Assembly (NCBI RefSeq): GCF_012272815.1
Contig: NZ_JAAWWL010000002.1
Location: 124,001 to 188,000, forward strand
Reading direction: 5' to 3'
DNA length: 64,000 nucleotides
Source: Croceivirga thetidis
GTDB lineage: Bacteria > Bacteroidota > Bacteroidia > Flavobacteriales > Flavobacteriaceae
Shown here: in pieces, positions 27,763-39,500 of the stretch
Numbering within the stretch: position 1 is the first letter of the stretch
How the letters are laid out: every line of letters begins with the position of its first letter
The notes under the pieces: generated by a model
What the model was told of the DNA's origin: nothing
Databases searched by the model: none
What the model saw: the letters and a program-made list of their open reading frames with translations, nothing else
Program-made: the position numbers and the translations under genes

Positions 27763-30700
27763 ATGTGGTCTTCCAAGTTTCTAAAGAACAGTTTTTTTAT
27801 CCTTTTTGTTTTGGTTACGGTTTCGTGTGCTGAAAAGAGTGAGACGTCTTTAAACCTTCCTTTAGAAGAAAATACCCATATCGCCCTCATTGGGAACAAC
27901 TTATGTTCGCGAATGCTAAATTTTGGTCATTTTGAGACCGAGTTGCAACTAAGGAACCCATCAAAGAATCTGTTCATTCGCAATCTCTGTGATGGTGGCA
28001 ATACGCCAGGATTTCGACCCCACTCTGGTCGATTTTCACCTTGGGCATTTCCTGGTGCTGAGCGATACTACAATGAGCTTGCTAATTATTCAAATAGTCA
28101 AGGTCATTTTGAAACCCCTGACCAATGGCTACAGCGCTTAAAGACAGACAAAATAGTAGCCTTTTTCGGGTATAACGAGTCTTTTAAAGGGGAAGACGGC
28201 TTGCAAAGTTTTAAAGATGAACTTTCAGATTTTGTAGAACATACCCTAAAACAAAACTATAATGGGGTTTCTCCTCCTGAGCTGATTTTGATTTCTCCTA
28301 TTGCTTTTCAAGACCTGTCCCATCAATTTGATTTGCCAAACGGTCAAAATGAAAACCAAAACCTGGCATTATTTACCCGAGCCATAAAAGATGTTGCTGA
28401 AAAACGTCAAGTAGCTTTTATAGATGTGTTTACTGAAACTAAGAAGTGGTTTGAAACTGGTGAGCAATTGACTATAGATGGATTTCAATTGAACGATAAG
28501 GGCTATGAAAAATTTTCAAATTTTCTTGTGGATAAAGTTTTTGGTGGAGAATCGAAAGCCACCAGTTCAAAAAGGCAATTAGTTAAAAAAGCAGTTCTAG
28601 AAAAAAATTGGTATTGGCATGATGATTTTAAAAGTCCAAATGGGGTACACGTTTTTGGGCGTCGGTACAATCCGTTCGGACCAGAAAACTATCCTGATGA
28701 GATCAAGAAAAAGCGCCAAATGACGGCAATTCGCGATACCTTGATATGGAAAACCCTTCAAGGAGAATCCTTTGATTTGGTCAAGGCGGATGCCAGAACT
28801 CATGAACTCCCTCAAGTAGAAACTAATTTCATCACTGGGGATTATGGTAGGGGTGAGGCAAAATACCTTTACGGAGATGAAGCTGTTTCGACTTTAAAAA
28901 TGGCTAATGGTTATAAAATCGAGTTGTTTGCTTCAGAAAATGAGTTTCCTGATTTAGCAAATCCTTCTCAGTTATCATTTGATAATAAGGGTCGACTATG
29001 GGTAGCGGTCATGCCGACTTATCCGCATCATAAACCAGGAGACCCAAAACCAAACGATAAACTATTGATTCTAGAAGACACTGATGGGGATTTTAAAGCT
29101 GATAAACAGACGATTTTCGCTGAAGGACTCCATATACCAGCTGGATTCGAGTTGGCTCCGGAGGGAGTTTATATATCCCAGGGTACCAATTTAAAGCTAC
29201 TCAAGGATACCAATTATGATGATAAAGTTGACGAAATTGAAATCGTTTTGAGTGGTTTTGACGACCATGACACCCATCATGTTATCAGTGCTTTTTGTGC
29301 CGACCCATCGGGTGCAATTTACATGGGAGAAGGGGTGTTTTTGCATACTAATGTTGAAACGCCTTATGGCCCTGTGCGAGCGACAAATGGTGGTTTTTAC
29401 CGATATAGCCCACAACAAAAAAAATTGCAACGAATCGCTCAAGTACCTATTCCAAACCCCTGGGGAATTGCATTTGATCAATGGGGCCAACCTTTCTTTT
29501 TAGAGACTTCTGGACCTGAGGTACGTTGGATGCTTCCTGGGAGTATAAAAAATCGATATGGCCAAGCAAATGATTTGGGTCCCAGCATTTTAAGTCAAGA
29601 AGATAAGGTACGCCCAACCTCTGGGCTTGAATTCGTATCCAGCCGGCATTTTCCTGATGAGGTGCAAGGCGATTTATTATTGAATAATTCCATTGGTTTT
29701 TTAGGCATGCGTCAGCATAAGGTCATTGATGAAGGCAGTGGGTATAAGCTGGAAATGCGTCATGATTTGGTGTCGGGTTCTGATAAAAACTTTAGACCTG
29801 TCGATATGGAATTTGCCCCAGATGGGTCGTTGTATATGGTAGATTGGCACAATGTCTTGATTGGGCATATGCAACACAATGCCCGTGATCCTTTACGTGA
29901 TCATGTTCATGGCCGTATTTATCGCATTACCTATCCAGAACGACCCTTGGTAAAGCCTGCGGAAATTGCTGGGGCTTCAATTGCAACACTGTTCGAAAAT
30001 TTAAAATTACCGGAATACCGTACGCGCTACCGAACTAGAAGGGAGCTTAGAAGAAGAAATACGGACGAAGTTGTCGCAGCTCTAAAAGACTGGACGGCAG
30101 AACTTGACAAAGCCTCAGCTGAATATGAACATCATTTACTTGAAGCCCTATGGGTGAGCTGGGGAGCAAATAGAATTGATGCCAATTTACTCAATCTTTT
30201 ATTGAAATCGAAAGATCATAAGGTGCGGGCAGCAGCGGTTCAAGTACTAGGCAAGGTTGGACATCAAGTGAAAAATCAATTTGAATTATTGCTGCAAATG
30301 ACCGAAGATGAGAACCCAAGGGTTCGCATGGAGGTTTTGGTGGCAGCTTCTTGGTTGAAAGAAGAACCTGGATTAAAGATTCTACAAAAGATAGGGCAGC
30401 AACCGATGGATGAATGGCTGCAAGTTCCTTATGAACGGGCAATTGCTCATTTAAAAGGTGAAAATTTAAAGCCTAAAACAGAAGAGGTATACACCCATCT
30501 AAAAGGCAAGGGGCGAGAAGTTTATTTAAAAGGGAAAGAAATATACGAGCGTGAGGGGTATTGCATCACTTGCCATCAGAAAAACGGGCAAGGCTTAGCC
30601 GCAACAGGGCACCCACCATTGCGTCAGTCAAAATGGGTCGTAGAAAATGAAGAAAGGCTTATCAAACTCACACTAAAAGGAATAATAGGGCCCATGGTGG

Positions 30701-30948
30701 TTCAAAACCTTGAGTATGATGGTCAGGTTCCTATGACACCGTTTGGAGGAATTCTCGATGATGAAGAAATTGCTGCAGTACTTACTTATGTGCGCAATTC
30801 ATTCAGCAATCGTGCTTCTGCGATTAGTCCCGAAAAAGTAAAAGCAATTCGAGAAGAAATTAAGGACAAGGAAGGATTTTATACCGCTCAGGAATTGTTG
30901 AAAGCCCATCCACATAAAATTATTGAAGGCAAGGCCTTGGTAAATTGA
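27763..30948 (+). CDS. Lipoprotein with SGNH-like, PVC-type dehydrogenase, HEAT and cytochrome c domains
   Basis: 1061 residues. Lipobox LVTVSC at about residue 22 predicts a lipid-anchored envelope protein. Residues about 35-260 are an SGNH-hydrolase-like domain (IALIGNNLCSRM; DGFQLNDKGYEKFSNF), but the usual catalytic GDS serine and the DxxH histidine read N and Q, so it may not be an esterase. From about 375 to 735 is the putative membrane-bound dehydrogenase beta-propeller of PVC-type proteins (GYKIELFASENEFPDLANPSQLSFD, MEFAPDGSLYMVDWHNVLIGHM). From about 750 to 900 are HEAT-like helices. The C-terminal mono-heme cytochrome c has C934-x-x-C937-H938 (CITCHQKNGQGLA). It ends five bases before the ThuA-like gene, so the two are co-transcribed. 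A redox role in carbohydrate metabolism is suggested by family only. Confidence 0.88.
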   Translation: MWSSKFLKNSFFILFVLVTVSCAEKSETSLNLPLEENTHIALIGNNLCSRMLNFGHFETELQLRNPSKNLFIRNLCDGGNTPGFRPHSGRFSPWAFPGAERYYNELANYSNSQGHFETPDQWLQRLKTDKIVAFFGYNESFKGEDGLQSFKDELSDFVEHTLKQNYNGVSPPELILISPIAFQDLSHQFDLPNGQNENQNLALFTRAIKDVAEKRQVAFIDVFTETKKWFETGEQLTIDGFQLNDKGYEKFSNFLVDKVFGGESKATSSKRQLVKKAVLEKNWYWHDDFKSPNGVHVFGRRYNPFGPENYPDEIKKKRQMTAIRDTLIWKTLQGESFDLVKADARTHELPQVETNFITGDYGRGEAKYLYGDEAVSTLKMANGYKIELFASENEFPDLANPSQLSFDNKGRLWVAVMPTYPHHKPGDPKPNDKLLILEDTDGDFKADKQTIFAEGLHIPAGFELAPEGVYISQGTNLKLLKDTNYDDKVDEIEIVLSGFDDHDTHHVISAFCADPSGAIYMGEGVFLHTNVETPYGPVRATNGGFYRYSPQQKKLQRIAQVPIPNPWGIAFDQWGQPFFLETSGPEVRWMLPGSIKNRYGQANDLGPSILSQEDKVRPTSGLEFVSSRHFPDEVQGDLLLNNSIGFLGMRQHKVIDEGSGYKLEMRHDLVSGSDKNFRPVDMEFAPDGSLYMVDWHNVLIGHMQHNARDPLRDHVHGRIYRITYPERPLVKPAEIAGASIATLFENLKLPEYRTRYRTRRELRRRNTDEVVAALKDWTAELDKASAEYEHHLLEALWVSWGANRIDANLLNLLLKSKDHKVRAAAVQVLGKVGHQVKNQFELLLQMTEDENPRVRMEVLVAASWLKEEPGLKILQKIGQQPMDEWLQVPYERAIAHLKGENLKPKTEEVYTHLKGKGREVYLKGKEIYEREGYCITCHQKNGQGLAATGHPPLRQSKWVVENEERLIKLTLKGIIGPMVVQNLEYDGQVPMTPFGGILDDEEIAAVLTYVRNSFSNRASAISPEKVKAIREEIKDKEGFYTAQELLKAHPHKIIEGKALVN

Positions 30949-30953
30949 TAGCT

Positions 30954-32084
30954 ATGAGGCAAATATTAGGTTTATTAGTGATATTGACTTTTATTTTGGC
31001 ATGTAAACAGAAAGAAAAAAGTGTTGCCAATACTGAAGCCAATAATGAAGAAAAATCAGTTTGGGTTTCGTATGAAGCTGCAAATAATTCGAATGGGAAA
31101 TCGATTGTTTTGGTCTCCGGTGATGAAGAGTATCGGTCTGAAGAAGCAATGCCACAATTGGCGAAAATATTAAGCCAACATCACGGTTTTGATTGTAAGG
31201 TTTTGTTTGCGCAAGACCCCGAAAATCTTGGCGTAATTAATCCGAATTATCGCCATTTTATTCCTGGGTTACACTTGTTGAACAAAGCAGATTTGGTCAT
31301 TTGGTTTACGCGATTTCGAGAATTACCTCCGATGCAAATGGAGGAAATCGAGAATTATTTAAAATCTGGCAAACCTCTGATAGGCATTCGCACAGCTACG
31401 CATGCTTTTAATATTGAAGATAAAAACCATCCCTTTATATATTACAGTTGGAATTATGATGGGGAAAATGAAGAATGGTATCTTGGTTTTGGAAAACGAG
31501 TTTTGGGCGAATCCTGGTACACCCATCATGGTGACCATAAACACCAAAGTACAAGAGGTGTTTTTTCTGCTGAGGAAGCTACCCACCCCATTTTAAATGG
31601 AATTGATACTGGCGATATTTGGGGGGCGACTGACGTGTATGGTATTCGCACACCTATTTCAAAGAACGCTAAAGTTTTAGTGTATGGTAAATCCATAGAT
31701 AGAGAGGGGAATTATGATGAGAGTGATTTATTCTATGGTATGCGGCAAACTGATAATCTTGTGGCAACACTATCAGGCCCAAAGGATAAGCCATATAATC
31801 CAAATACCAATATGCCTCCAATCGCTTGGTTGAACCAATATCAATTACGAGGTGGAATACAAGGGCAATCTTTCACCTCGACAATAGGTGCGGCTAGTGA
31901 CTTATTGGATGAGGAAGTGAGGCGATTATTGGTAAATTCAAGTTTCTTTTTATTGGATATGGAAGTGCCTGAATTGGCAAATGTATCTTTGGTGGGAGAA
32001 TACAATCCCAATCAGTTCGGTTTTCATGACGATGCACATTGGAAAAATTTGAATCTTAGGGTTAATGACTTTATTAAAAAATAG
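30954..32084 (+). CDS. ThuA-like domain lipoprotein
   Basis: Starts at ATG 30954, giving MRQILGLLVILTFILACKQK with a lipobox (FILAC) and so a lipid-anchored protein of 376 residues. A TTG three codons upstream overlaps the previous stop but is less likely. The body is a ThuA-like, glutamine-amidotransferase-fold domain: IVLVSGDEEYRSEEAMPQL, ADLVIWFTRFRELP, GKPLIGIRTATHAF, THHGDHKHQSTRGVF, HPILNGIDTGDIWGATDVYG. ThuA proteins are linked to sugar (trehalose/disaccharide) use, though the chemistry is poorly defined. The gene follows the PVC-type cytochrome gene by five bases, a frequent pairing in Bacteroidota and Planctomycetes, which suggests one oxidoreductive sugar-modifying system. Confidence 0.85.
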   Translation: MRQILGLLVILTFILACKQKEKSVANTEANNEEKSVWVSYEAANNSNGKSIVLVSGDEEYRSEEAMPQLAKILSQHHGFDCKVLFAQDPENLGVINPNYRHFIPGLHLLNKADLVIWFTRFRELPPMQMEEIENYLKSGKPLIGIRTATHAFNIEDKNHPFIYYSWNYDGENEEWYLGFGKRVLGESWYTHHGDHKHQSTRGVFSAEEATHPILNGIDTGDIWGATDVYGIRTPISKNAKVLVYGKSIDREGNYDESDLFYGMRQTDNLVATLSGPKDKPYNPNTNMPPIAWLNQYQLRGGIQGQSFTSTIGAASDLLDEEVRRLLVNSSFFLLDMEVPELANVSLVGEYNPNQFGFHDDAHWKNLNLRVNDFIKK

Positions 32085-32128
32085 GATAGAGAAGGGCAAA
32101 CTTTATTTTTTCTAGAACTACAATTTTA

Positions 32129-32136
32129 TATCTTTG
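32129..32136 (+). promoter_or_regulatory. -7 promoter element of tRNA-Arg
   Basis: TATCTTTG, an exact TAnnTTTG match, 13 bases before the tRNA. The -33 region is only T-rich. Confidence 0.55.
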
Positions 32137-32148
32137 CGCCCGCAAAAG

Positions 32149-32222
32149 GGTCGCGTAGCTCAGCTGGATAGAGCATCTGCCTTCTAAGCAGACGGTCATA
32201 GGTTCGAATCCTATCGCGATCA
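32149..32222 (+). tRNA. tRNA-Arg (anticodon TCT)
   Basis: 74 bases. The acceptor GGTCGCG pairs with CGCGATC (one G-T), and the discriminator is A. D arm GCTC/GAGC, anticodon stem TCTGC/GCAGA with loop CTTCTAA, so the anticodon is TCT (bases 32183-32185), reading AGA/AGG. T arm ATAGG-TTCGAAT-CCTAT. CCA is not encoded. It is monocistronic with its own promoter and terminator. Confidence 0.96.
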
Positions 32223-32249
32223 CGAATGAATCAACAAAAAGTTGAAAAC

Positions 32250-32281
32250 AAAAGCAAGCAAAACCCAAAGCTTGCTTTTTT
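32250..32281 (+). terminator. Rho-independent terminator of tRNA-Arg
   Basis: Stem AAAAGCAAGC / GCTTGCTTTT around AAAACCCAAA, followed by a short T-run, 28 bases past the tRNA. Confidence 0.75.
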
Positions 32282-32437
32282 GTTTTGCGTGAGGTGAAGT
32301 TTTCTTTTGTTGATTCTCAACACGGAGTGTTAATGGATGTTAGCGTTGCTATCAATCCAACTACAGTTTTTAAGCTAGCTTGAGTATTTTGTTTGTGAGA
32401 ACTTCAACTAAGAGTACTGAAGGATAACGGCAGAACA

Positions 32438-33328
32438 TCAAAAATTCTTTGCCCCCAATAATGTAAAATAGTGGTGTCTACTCTTGGGGTAGTATTTGGA
32501 ATGATGCCATAGTTTAAATCCTGCCTCGGGATACATTTTTTTATGGTTGTGCGAAAACGAACGTTCTTCGCCATAGGGTTGTGAATCCGGATTTTCATCA
32601 AAGTTATGGTCCAATCCGTTGGTTTCAATAGTTGCCAGATAGGTTGGTCCCAAACCGTTCAGGTGACTTAAAAATTTTGCTAAAACTTCTTGCGGAAAAT
32701 ATTCTAGTACCCCACCGACAGTAATGAAAATAGTATTAGTCCCACAATTTTGAGTTATCCATTCAATACCGTCTTCAGCATAAAATTCAAGCTTTTTATT
32801 GTGAGCATATTTGGTCTTGTTAATTTCAATTTGTTCCTCACTCAAATCGAGACCAACAAATCGCTGCACCTTTCCAAATTTTGTTGCGCAATACTCGAGT
32901 ACTTTACCATTGCCTGTTCCAATTTCGACCAGTGTATCAAAATTTTCGGTTTCGGCCTCTAGCTTTTCAGCGAGTTCATCAAATAAAACAGAGTAATGTG
33001 GTAGGAAAACATTTTTGAACTGATCCGAAAAAGCCTCAAAATATGCAGCCCCTTTATTTACCCAATAGCGACGTTGTATTTCTGCCATTTCATCATGATT
33101 TTCCTTTTTTTCAGCCTTCTTTAAAATGACGAAACGCATAAGTCTTTCAGATCTAGAAAAATCATCATCACCCATTATAGTTAGGCCTTGTTCAATCAAG
33201 TTTTCAGCTTTTTGAGGTCTAAGCCAAACCAAAAATGAACCTATGGAAAATTTGATTAAATCTTTCATCCAAGAAAATAATGATAGTTGGTTTTTTTGGT
33301 AAGCTAGGTTTTTTATGTCCAATAGCAC
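32438..33328 (-). CDS. Class I SAM-dependent methyltransferase next to the NRPS-PKS genes
   Basis: 296 residues (an internal ATG, MKDLIKFSIG, would give 276). The SAM-binding motif I is LVEIGTGNGKVLEYC at about residues 136-150, with the acidic ribose-binding residue in FVGLDLSEEQIEIN and an AEDGIEWI motif II/III. The N-terminal 80 residues contain a short hydrophobic stretch (FSIGSFLVWL) and basic helices. The C-terminal region (GEERSFSHNHKKMYPEAGF) is what would form the acceptor site. This looks like a small-molecule methyltransferase, not an rRNA or tRNA enzyme, but the substrate cannot be read. It is transcribed divergently from the 2232-residue synthase across 207 bases, so it may belong to that pathway. 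Confidence 0.8.
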   Translation of the reverse strand: MLLDIKNLAYQKNQLSLFSWMKDLIKFSIGSFLVWLRPQKAENLIEQGLTIMGDDDFSRSERLMRFVILKKAEKKENHDEMAEIQRRYWVNKGAAYFEAFSDQFKNVFLPHYSVLFDELAEKLEAETENFDTLVEIGTGNGKVLEYCATKFGKVQRFVGLDLSEEQIEINKTKYAHNKKLEFYAEDGIEWITQNCGTNTIFITVGGVLEYFPQEVLAKFLSHLNGLGPTYLATIETNGLDHNFDENPDSQPYGEERSFSHNHKKMYPEAGFKLWHHSKYYPKSRHHYFTLLGAKNF

Positions 33329-33535
33329 AAAATCAGCGGGTTAAATTCAACGATTTCTTCGGTGACTTGGTAGATTTTCTGTTTGTGAACTTTTGCTTTG
33401 TGTTAATTTTAACTAAAGAACACAAGTAATGAACAAATTCAAATTAAAAAGATTAAATGGATAAGTGAAATAAGGTATAAAGCAGTATTATTTGCTTTTG
33501 AAATCCCTGAATCACGCATTCTGTTCTTTTATTGA

Positions 33536-36500
33536 ATGTATAAAACTAGCCACCCCGACCCGATGAGTTCATTTCACAAGAAAATTGTTGATCAATACCA
33601 GACCGTCAACTCAAATTTCAAGTCCTATCCGAATAGAACTTTACACGATGCAGTATCTGAAGTTGCAAAATCATTTCCTAAGAATATTGCCCTAGAAGAT
33701 AGTTTTGGAAGGCTTACCTACCAAGAATTTGATGACTTAACAAATAGACTGGCAAATTGTCTTCGAGACAAGGGAATTGGACCCAATGATTTAATAGCGG
33801 TTTCCATTCCACGGTCTACCAATGTGCTGGTCACCTATTTTGCCTTGATGAAATGTGGTGCTGCTTTTGTTCCCTTGGACGCTGCAAATCCAAAAGTGCG
33901 CCTTTCTTTTATGTTAGAGGATTCAGAGGCAAAATTTTTAATAACCACTAAAGAACGGAGTGTCGTTTTTCAAACGAAATCCACTAAACTTTATTTAGAG
34001 GAAATCTTGGATTCAATAGGTGAATCTTCAAGTAACCCGCCCGAGGTAAAGGTTGATGTTGGGGCATTGGTATATATGATTTATACGTCTGGTTCTACCG
34101 GAAAACCTAAAGGAGTCCCCATATCTCATAAGAATTTGGTGAATATTCTACGCAGTATGGTCGAGGCTCCTGGAATACAACCTGAAGACAAAGCATTGGC
34201 CCTTAACATCTTCTCTTTTGATATGTGTGGTGTTGAATTATTTGCCCCACTGTTGGCAGGAGCTACGGTGTACATGGCCGATGATGCCACGGTTGCTGAC
34301 AATAAAAAGCTTTTAGAGGTCATTAAAAACCAAGGCATCAGTTTTATGCAAGCAACGCCAACCCGTTGGCAGCTTATTTTGGACAACGGTTGGAATGAAA
34401 AACTTTCGTTAACCGCAATAACGGGTGGTGAACCCATTACCAAAAAGCTGGCTGATACACTTTGTGAAAGATGTGGAGCCGTCTGGAATATGTATGGGCC
34501 GACTGAAACTACCATATGGTCTTCTGGTAAAAAGTTAAGCATTGATGACGAAATTATAACCGTTGGCAATTCAATTGCCAATACCCTCATTTACATTACC
34601 AACCCTGAAAATGGTGATTTAATGCCAGAAGGAGAGATTGGGGAAATTGTAATTGCTGGTCACGGTACAGCCCGGGGATATTGGAATCGTCCTGAACTCA
34701 CCAAAGAAAAGTTTGTAAAAAATACTTTCGAACCTGAAAAGGGAGCCGTCCTTTATAAAACAGGCGACTTGGGTAAGCTACTTTCCAATGGAGAAATTCA
34801 ATGTTTGGGAAGGATTGACCAACAAATTAAACTTAGGGGCCATCGGATTGAACTAGGAGAGATTGAGGCTGTTTTGGATAAGTTTCCAGGTGTAAAAAAG
34901 TCAATTGTTGTGTTGAATAACACCTTGACCACGGAACCCCAATTGGTGGCTTATTTGGAGCATGACATGCCAACCGAAGAAACATCTCAGTTTCGTGAGG
35001 CAGTGCGCAAAGCGCTTCCGACCTATATGGTTCCTTCATTCTACGTTAGGGTCAATGAATTTCTGAAAACCCCAAGTGGAAAAATAGATAGAAAGCTATT
35101 ACCCGAGCCAAAATTCGAGCGTCCTGAATATTTAGAACCATTAATCAAGCCTACCAATAAAATAGAAAAGCAAGTATTGGGAATTTGGCTTCAAGTTCTG
35201 CCCTTACCAGAAATTGGAATTGACGACAACTTTTTTGAGCTTGGTGGAACATCATTAATGGCACAAAAGACAGTGTTAAAAATCAGGGATGTACTTCAGC
35301 ATGAAGTGCCCGTAACAAAACTGTTCCAATACCCAACTATTCGTGATTTATCACGATTCATCTCAGGAGGAAATACCGAAGAATCGAAATCTTATTTCAA
35401 TTCCCAGGAGGAACGCATAGCGTCACATGATGTTGCCATAATCGGTATGGCGGGTCGTTTTCCAGGGGCTGAAAACATTGATGAGTTGTGGGATATTCTT
35501 AAAAATGGAAAGGAAACAATTACATTTTTTAGTGAGGCCGAATTGGATAAAAGCATTCCAGAACAACTACGTAAAGACCCCATGTATGTTGCTGCGCGTG
35601 GAGTAGTTCCTTCAGCAAAAGAATTTGATGCTGCCTTTTTTGGTTTAAACCCCACCTTGGCTAAAGCTATGGACCCCCAACAACGTCTTTTTCTTGAAAT
35701 AGCCTGGGAAGTACTTGAAGAAACCGGTCATTTACCAAAACACTATGACGGAACCGTTGGCGTTTATGCTGGCGTCGGGACAAATACGTATTATCGAAAC
35801 AATGTTTTGCCCAATACCGACCTTTTGGAAAAGGTTGGGTACTTGCAGGCAAATACAGTAAATGAAAAAGACTATATCGCGACTAGAACTGCTTACCATT
35901 TAAATTTAAATGGTCCAGCGGTTAGTGTACATTCGGCTTGTTCAACTTCGCTATTGGCCGTTTCCGAGGCAACTCAAGCCATACGAAATGGGCAATGTGA
36001 TGTTGCTTTGGCAGGTGCTTCAAGTGTTACGGCCCCAATAAATAGTGGTCATTTGTACCAAGAAGGCTCAATGTTGAGCTCTGATGGGCATTGTAGAACC
36101 TTTGATGCGGAAGGCAAGGGTACCATGTTCAGTGACGGTGCATGTGTTGTTCTGCTTAAAAATTTAGAAAGTGCGATTGCCGATGGAGATTATATTTATG
36201 CCGTTGTCAAAGGTGTAGGGGTCAATAACGATGGGGCTCGAAAAGGAAGTTTTTTAGCGCCCAGTGCAGAATTTCAGGCAGATGCCATAAAGCGTGCACT
36301 TACCGATGCGAACGTTTCTCCTTCAACCATAAGCTATATTGAGGCCCATGGCACTGCAACACCTGTAGGTGACCCCATAGAGATGGAAGGCCTAAAAATG
36401 GCTTTCGGACCACAGAGTGAAAAAGGATATTGTCGCATAGGTTCCATAAAAAGTAATATGGGGCATTTGACATCCGCCGCCGGAGCAGCTGGTCTTATAA

Positions 36501-39500
36501 AGGCGGTTTTGGCCATGAAGCACAAACAATTGCCACCTTCTTTGGGATTCAAAGTACCGAATCCCCTAATTGATTTTGAGAATAGCCCTTTTAAGGTAAA
36601 CGATAGCTTAACAGAATGGCAATCAGATGAACCGCTTAGGGCGGGAATCAGTTCGCTAGGTGTCGGTGGAACCAATGTGCACGTTGTGATTGAATCGTAC
36701 GAAAATCAGGATGCAGTACCAACTACTGGTAGACCTTTTGAACTACTGCCTTGGTCTGCCAAATCAAAAGCGAGTTTAGAATCGTACGGTGAAAGGTTGA
36801 GCGATTATTTTGAAAGAAATTCCAACATATCCGTATCAGATGTTAGTGCATCATTGTTACGAACACGAGAGAACTTTAGACATCGAAAATTTGCTGTTGT
36901 TTCAAATGCAGACGATTTTAAGAATGCCCTTGAGAACAATGAAACCAATAAAGTAAAGTCGAATTCCATTCAGACTGTTCCTGATGAAATGGTTTTTCTT
37001 TTTCCAGGACAAGGTGCCCAATATCTCGAAATGGGTAAATCATTGTACGACACTGAAGCTGTTTACAAAGATGCTATCGACCAGTGTGCAAAACTTTTAG
37101 TAGAAGAAATTGATTGTGATATTCGGTCAATTATCTTCGCCGACAAATCGGATAAAAAAGCCGAAGCCAAACTTAAGGATACCCGTTACACCCAGCCTGC
37201 GTTATTTGTAACGGAATATGCGTTGGCCAAACTTTGGATGAGTTGGGGCGTACAACCAACAAAACTTTGCGGTCATAGTATTGGAGAGTTTGTTGCTGCC
37301 CATCTATCAGGCGTATTCGAATTAAAAGATGCATTGCACTTAATTTCAGAAAGAGGTCGAATGGTTAGTGAGTTGCCAGGTGGTAGCATGCTATCCGTTC
37401 GCGTTTCGCATGAAAAATTGAACGAACTATTGCCAGATACCCTTGATGTTGCCGCCGTAAATTCAGAACGACTTTGTGTGGCCTCGGGCGCGGATGAAGA
37501 TATTAAGGCTTTTGCCCAAGTTTTAGAAGCACAAGAAATACCGAACACCTTACTTTTTACCAGTCATGCTTTTCATTCACGGATGATGGATCCTGTTCTG
37601 GCCGCCTTTAAAAAAGAGGTGGAGCATATTGAATTGAAGGAACCAACAATACCAATTATTTCAACGGTAACAGGTAAAAAACTTAGTTCCGAAGAGGCTA
37701 CCAGTTCAGATTATTGGTGTGACCACCTAAGGGCAACCGTGAACTTTGCTGCAGCGGCAGCTACTTTATTAGAAGCGGAAACGTCTGTTTTGCTGGAAGT
37801 GGGACCTGGTAATACCCTTATTACCCTTGCCAGACAGTCTAAAAAAGGTAGAACAGCAACAACCCTACAAAGTTTACCCAGGCCCAACGGAAAACTTGAA
37901 GACCATCAAGTATTATTAATGGCACTCGGAAGCTTATGGGCAAATGGAATTGAACCGAATTGGGATTCCTATTTTAAAGGGCAGACCCGTTTGAAATTAA
38001 GGCTACCGTCTTACGCTTTTGACAAAAAACCATGTTGGACTGACCCGGTTGAAACGCAAATCATTCAAAAACCAATACAAACCAATAGTGCCAATCCATT
38101 GTCAAATGGAAACTTGACCACTACTCCCAAAAGCAAACCCAAACAAATGAGGGAAACAACGATACTAGAAAATATAGCTGATTTAATTGTTGATGCTTCA
38201 GGTATAGAAATTGAGGCTTCCGACAAAGCGCTAAGTTTTGTTGAATTAGGTCTCGACTCGCTTATTTTGACCCAATTTGCCTTGACCTTAAAGCGTGAAT
38301 TCAAACAACCAATAACCTTCAGGCAGCTTAATGAAGATTTGAATACTCCTAAAGCCTTAGCTAAGCATTTAGATACTGTTTTACCAGCTGACGTAATGGC
38401 TCAAGAGCAAGACAATATAATTCCACCAGTATACAATCCATTGCAGACCAATATTCCACAGATGAATATGCCTGCTGGGGACCAAAACACTGCCCTTAAT
38501 CTTATTGGGCAACAACTTCAGTTATTAGGTCAACAACTGGCTGTTTTGCAGGGCAACGCTTCAACTACCAGTTACGGTACCCCTCAAAATACTTCGGTTC
38601 AGCCTGCTGCTCAAATAATACAACCAAAAACCTCTGAAACCAAAGCTGATGAGTTGACAAAAGAGGAGCGAAAACAACATGAAAAACCTTTTGGAGCTTC
38701 ACCTAAAATCGAAAAGCAGACTAAGGAGGTAGGGGCAAGTCAACGTGCTTTTTTGGATGATTTGATAACACGTTACACAAAAAAGACCAAAACCAGCAAA
38801 CAGAATACGCAAGATAACAGGGCCCATATGTCCGACCCTCGGGTAGTTTCTGGTTTTAAACCATTGACAAAAGAATTGGTTTATCCCTTGGTAATCAAGA
38901 AATCATCGGGCAACCGTATGTGGGATTTAGATAATAACGAATACTTAGATGCCTTAAATGGTTTTGGTTCTTGTTTATTCGGGCATCAACCTGATTTTAT
39001 AAAAGAGGCACTTAAAAAACAGATAGACCTTGGTTTTGAAGTCGGGCCGCAACATCCGTTGGCCGGGGAGGTTTCACAATTGTTATGTGATTTTACAGGC
39101 CATGAAAGGGCAGCCTTATGCAACACAGGTTCTGAGGCAGTATTAGGGGCAATGCGTATTGCCAGAACCATAACTGCACGTTCATTAATTGTCGCCTTTA
39201 CCGGTTCATATCATGGAATAAATGATGAAGGCCTGGTACGAGGTTCAAAGCGGTTAAAGACATTTCCGGCAGCTGCAGGAATAATGCCTGAAGCGGTCCA
39301 GAACATGTTGGTCCTTGATTATGGTACTGAGGAAAGTCTGCGGATAATAAAAGAACGGGCTGATGAGTTAGCAGCTGTTTTGGTTGAACCTGTGCAAAGT
39401 CGTAGACCTGAATTTCAACCAGTGGAATTCTTGAAAAAAGTACGCGAGGTGACCCAAAAATCAGGAACTGCCTTAATTTTTGATGAGGTAATTACTGGTT

